Assembly: GCA_023974075.1 (NCBI GenBank)
Contig: CM043801.1
Location: 18,718,281-18,782,280, forward strand
Length of the DNA: 64,000 nt
Source: Chaenocephalus aceratus
Lineage: Eukaryota; Chordata; Actinopteri; Perciformes; Channichthyidae
Direction: 5' to 3'
Numbering within the stretch: the stretch's first letter is position 1; each line of letters opens with the position of its first letter. The translations under genes were made by a program, and so were the position numbers. Below are positions 61,311 to 64,000 of this stretch, in pieces. Below the pieces are notes generated by a model. The model saw nothing but the letters and a program-made list of their open reading frames with translations, searched no databases and was not told the DNA's origin.

Positions 61311-61644
61311 CTGTCTGGGATGTAGTGACATTGATGACCACCGTTCCTCTGGGGGTGGGGCTGAAGTCGGAGACTCCATTCTGGCTCTCAACAGTGTAGC
61401 TGTAGTTGGAGTCCGGCTGCAGGTCGGTGACCAGCACGCTGGCTGACGAGAGACCAAACTGTCTGGGGACAAAGTGGACGTGCTACCACACGGTGTGCAC
61501 TTCCTGCCGTCTCGGAGCACTTCCTGCAGTGGAGGCTGTAGCTGATGTCTCCTCTGCCTCCTGTGTCTCTGGGTGGAGACCACTCCAAGGTGACGCAGGT
61601 CTCGTTCACCGTGGAGATGGGGTTCTCAGGGGCAGATGGTGGAC
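61311..61644 (-). CDS. epha4: Eph receptor exon: first fibronectin III domain (with two 1-nt gaps)
   Basis: Acceptor CTCCTTAG at 61645-61652, donor GTGAGG just below 61311. The reading starts [16 protein letters not shown], continues [19 protein letters not shown] and a cysteine pair (LHCRKCSE), all typical of the first FN3 domain of Eph receptors. The frame then shifts near 61511 and again near 61481. Between these points the second frame reads GRKCTPCGS; after them the third frame reads [19 protein letters not shown] and then [18 protein letters not shown], to the donor. Eph genes normally have 336 nt here; this exon has 334, and the two phase changes each equal one missing base. Everything downstream is intact, so a sequencing or assembly error is likelier than a dead gene, but a real lesion is not excluded. 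Confidence 0.88.
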
Positions 61645-61694
61645 CTAAGGAGAAGATCATTTCAGTCAACATGGGAAATGTATCCCTTTATATT

Positions 61695-62130
61695 CAAGGT
61701 TAGTTAGGTTTAAGGTTAGTTTATTTGTATAGCACATGTTAAGACACAGAGGCAATTCAAAGCGCTTCACATAGGCATTTAACGCATAATAAAAAAACAC
61801 AAGAAAAAAAAGACAGTTCATAAAAGCGAAATACTGGCTGCAGCTAAAAGTGCAATGATAACGGTTAAAGGATCTCAGGATAGGCTGCATAAAAAAGATA
61901 GGTTTTTAACCTTGATTTAAAAGAACCCAGGGTTGGGGCGAACCTCAGAATTGCAGCAGTTTGTTCCAGGCTTGTCGTGCATACATGCTAAAAGCTGCCT
62001 CAGCAAATTTCGTTCTGACTGTGTTGGAAAAACAGAAACAAAACTGCAATAATAAAGCAGATAGAGTAGAGTCTTATTTGACCAATCGAGAAATGACTGG
62101 AAGTCGAATGTGAGGCGTACAAAGGTGCCT
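61695..62130 (-). repeat. L2-type LINE 3' tail fragment
   Basis: TTAGTTTATTTGTATAGCAC, GGCAATTCAAAGCGCTTCAC and, further on, CAGCAGTTTGTTCCAGGC parallel the 3' tail of the L2 copy at 35139-35460, in the same orientation. It begins about 50 bp upstream of the FN3 exon acceptor. Confidence 0.75.
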
Positions 62131-63355
62131 TTTTTATCTCCAAAGGAACTGTAATTGTACAGGACTTCAATGATTTAGCATTGCACCCCTATAACATGGT
62201 CTGATTAGGATAGAGAGTTTAGATTCAGAAGAACCAGAGATGTTGTCTTCCAGCATGCACTGGGTGAGTTGCATGTTAAAACCATAGGTTAAAACCCACA
62301 GGATTCACTGTCTATTCACACCATTCCAGTCCCAGCTCACATAAAAGTGACTGATCAAGGTTTTTTTATTTCGTCTACATTCTTTTTCCATACATTGTCT
62401 TCATATTCATGACCAGACGTTATACGCTTTCCATTAAGAGCAGCATTTGCATTGATTAAATTAAAAAAATAATTAACTGCCTCCAACTGGAGGGTGGACA
62501 CTTGCCGCTCGATTAATGAATAGCTGTGGAATGGACAGAGATAAAAAGAGCTTTGCTGATTGTAAATGGGAACAGTATGAGAATATATTACACTTCACTT
62601 AAATACATCTTTAAAGAGAATTCACGTGATGTTGAATCGTCGGCGCTCCAATGCACGGAGGGTTTTACCATGGGAAGTTAACTGATACTCTTTTGGGGCT
62701 GCACTGAAGACAATTAATACTGAGTGGACGATGATCTATAGAAAGGGCCCGGAGTCATTTTTCTCATGAGTCAGGTACATTTTATTGATTTAGAGTGGTT
62801 AATATTGCTCTGAACTTCAGCTGCAATGATTAGTGTGTCACAGAGTCCAAAAGTGTGCCAGTCATCATTCTCAAAGAAGCAAAAAGCACACAAATGGTAT
62901 TAATTAGGCATTTAGCCGTAGTGCATTATGATGGCACATACATTAAAAAAATATGTGGATAATATTTCAAATCTTTTTTTTGCAATTGAAGCAGCAGTGG
63001 GGTTTAACCACAATAATGGCCATTTAATAAACCACAGAGATTAAAATTAAAGATTTGACTGGATGTATGTGTTATTTTATTTTTAATTTGTCGTACTTCC
63101 ATGAAAGATGCCGGACAAAATGTAATTTGAAATTGTGTGTACTACATGTATGTATGCCTACATGGATCTGAGAGGAATGAGAGAGAAGAGACAAACTAGG
63201 AATTACAGAACTAAGTAGTAGCTTAAAGGCAGAAAATAATAAAATTCCTTTACCAAATTGTTTATATCAATGAAATCGTGTTTAGGGCCACAAAAACATT
63301 TGTAGGTTTGGCCCTCATTTAATCCCGCAGTGTCTGCCTGAAATCAGCCGTATCT

Positions 63356-63356
<1 letters not shown>
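62131..63356. other. Non-coding, no exon seen
   Basis: AT-rich intron sequence of the Eph gene. The cysteine-rich exon that should precede 61644 is not found in this stretch. Confidence 0.6.
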
Positions 63357-63425
<69 letters not shown>

Positions 63426-63436
63426 ACACACACACA

Positions 63437-63531
<95 letters not shown>

Positions 63532-63670
63532 ACACACACAACACACACACACACACACACACACACAACACACACACACACACCACAACACACACACCCA
63601 CACACACACACACAACACACACACACACACAACACCACAACACACACACACACACACGCGCGCACACACA
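63357..63670. repeat. Long (CA)n array, decayed at its right side
   Basis: About 170 bp of nearly pure CA, then a mosaic with CAACA, ACCAC and CGCGC. Confidence 0.97.
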
Positions 63671-64000
63671 CTTGTGTTGTGCACACAAGTCCACAGACAG
63701 TTCCATGGATAGAACAAAGTCAGACAGAGCAACATGAGACATCCGACAGCCAGAACGATGAGAGTCTCCTGCAGTTTGATGCAGAGACGGTCCAAACTGC
63801 TCGTGATGAGAGGAGATGAACTCTTTGAGTGTTTGACAGTCTGGGAGGAAAGATACAGCGATCTATAGGAGGAGATGGAAACTAAAGAGGCTCAACACAA
63901 GCAGCAGCTGGAGAGAACCTGGTGACCATAACCTGCTGAAAAGAAGAGAGGAAGAATCCTTCAGAGCCAGGACAAGTCCACCAAGGGACCTGGCTGAGAA
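63671..64000. other. Unassigned sequence at the window edge
   Basis: Moderately GC-rich and purine-rich on the plus strand (GCAGCAGCTGGAGAGAACC and similar). No uninterrupted frame, no Eph exon. Confidence 0.4.

Noticed and set aside
63671..64000. Eph cysteine-rich exon at the window edge
   Set aside because: No frame shows the expected cysteine pattern on the minus strand; the exon must lie further upstream.

Overview
This window looks like the genome of a ray-finned (teleost) fish. It holds the 3' two thirds of a vertebrate-type Eph receptor tyrosine kinase gene with long introns. It is littered with (CA)n/(GT)n microsatellites and with repeats typical of fish: a Tc1-like transposon, hAT-like elements, an L2-type LINE, and a Ty3/Gypsy chromodomain retrotransposon inserted into that LINE. 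No tRNA, rRNA or CRISPR was seen.

The only gene I can identify with confidence is on the minus strand. Thirteen coding exons run from 61644 down to 14847, with compatible splice phases throughout. In order they encode the first fibronectin III domain (61311-61644), the second (60228-60340 and 58620-58782), the transmembrane segment (56734-56842), the juxtamembrane region (44671-44738 and 43907-44032), the kinase (end of 43907-44032, 43623-43808, 21374-21435, 18260-18469, 16486-16635, 16155-16348), and a SAM domain with a C-terminal PDZ-type ligand (15167-15304 and 14847-14946). About 650 residues are present. The signal peptide, ephrin-binding domain and cysteine-rich region must lie beyond 64000. 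Paralogue-specific residues (KCKPVMIITE-like, [20 protein letters not shown], KAKQxxDEEK) favour the EphA4 type, but the SAM domain is divergent, so a teleost A4-like paralogue is possible. Two oddities: the first FN3 exon lacks two bases (334 instead of 336 nt), and one intron has a GC donor.

Left of the gene, 1-14520 is mostly non-coding. At 876-1860 there is a candidate 3' end of a second, unidentified plus-strand gene (candidate exons plus AATAAA), which would be tail-to-tail with the Eph gene. This is weak.

The 22.2 kb intron 21436-43622 is the accessory region. From left to right it holds a 2.87 kb hAT-like element with a perfect 8-bp duplication (22035-24904) that itself carries nested inverted repeats; a Tc1-like transposon with a frameshifted transposase (26441-28002); a 355-bp hAT-like MITE (28101-28455); an unassigned 3.4 kb element with ~540-bp terminal inverted repeats carrying iterated small hairpins (31220-34612), split by a 5'-truncated LINE with 11-bp duplication; and an L2 LINE (about 35139-41352) split by a 4.75 kb Gypsy element (36101-40852) with 5-bp duplication. 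The 12.0 kb intron 44739-56733 holds mostly microsatellites and unique-looking non-coding DNA. Beyond 61644 is a second L2-type 3' tail and a long decayed (CA)n array.
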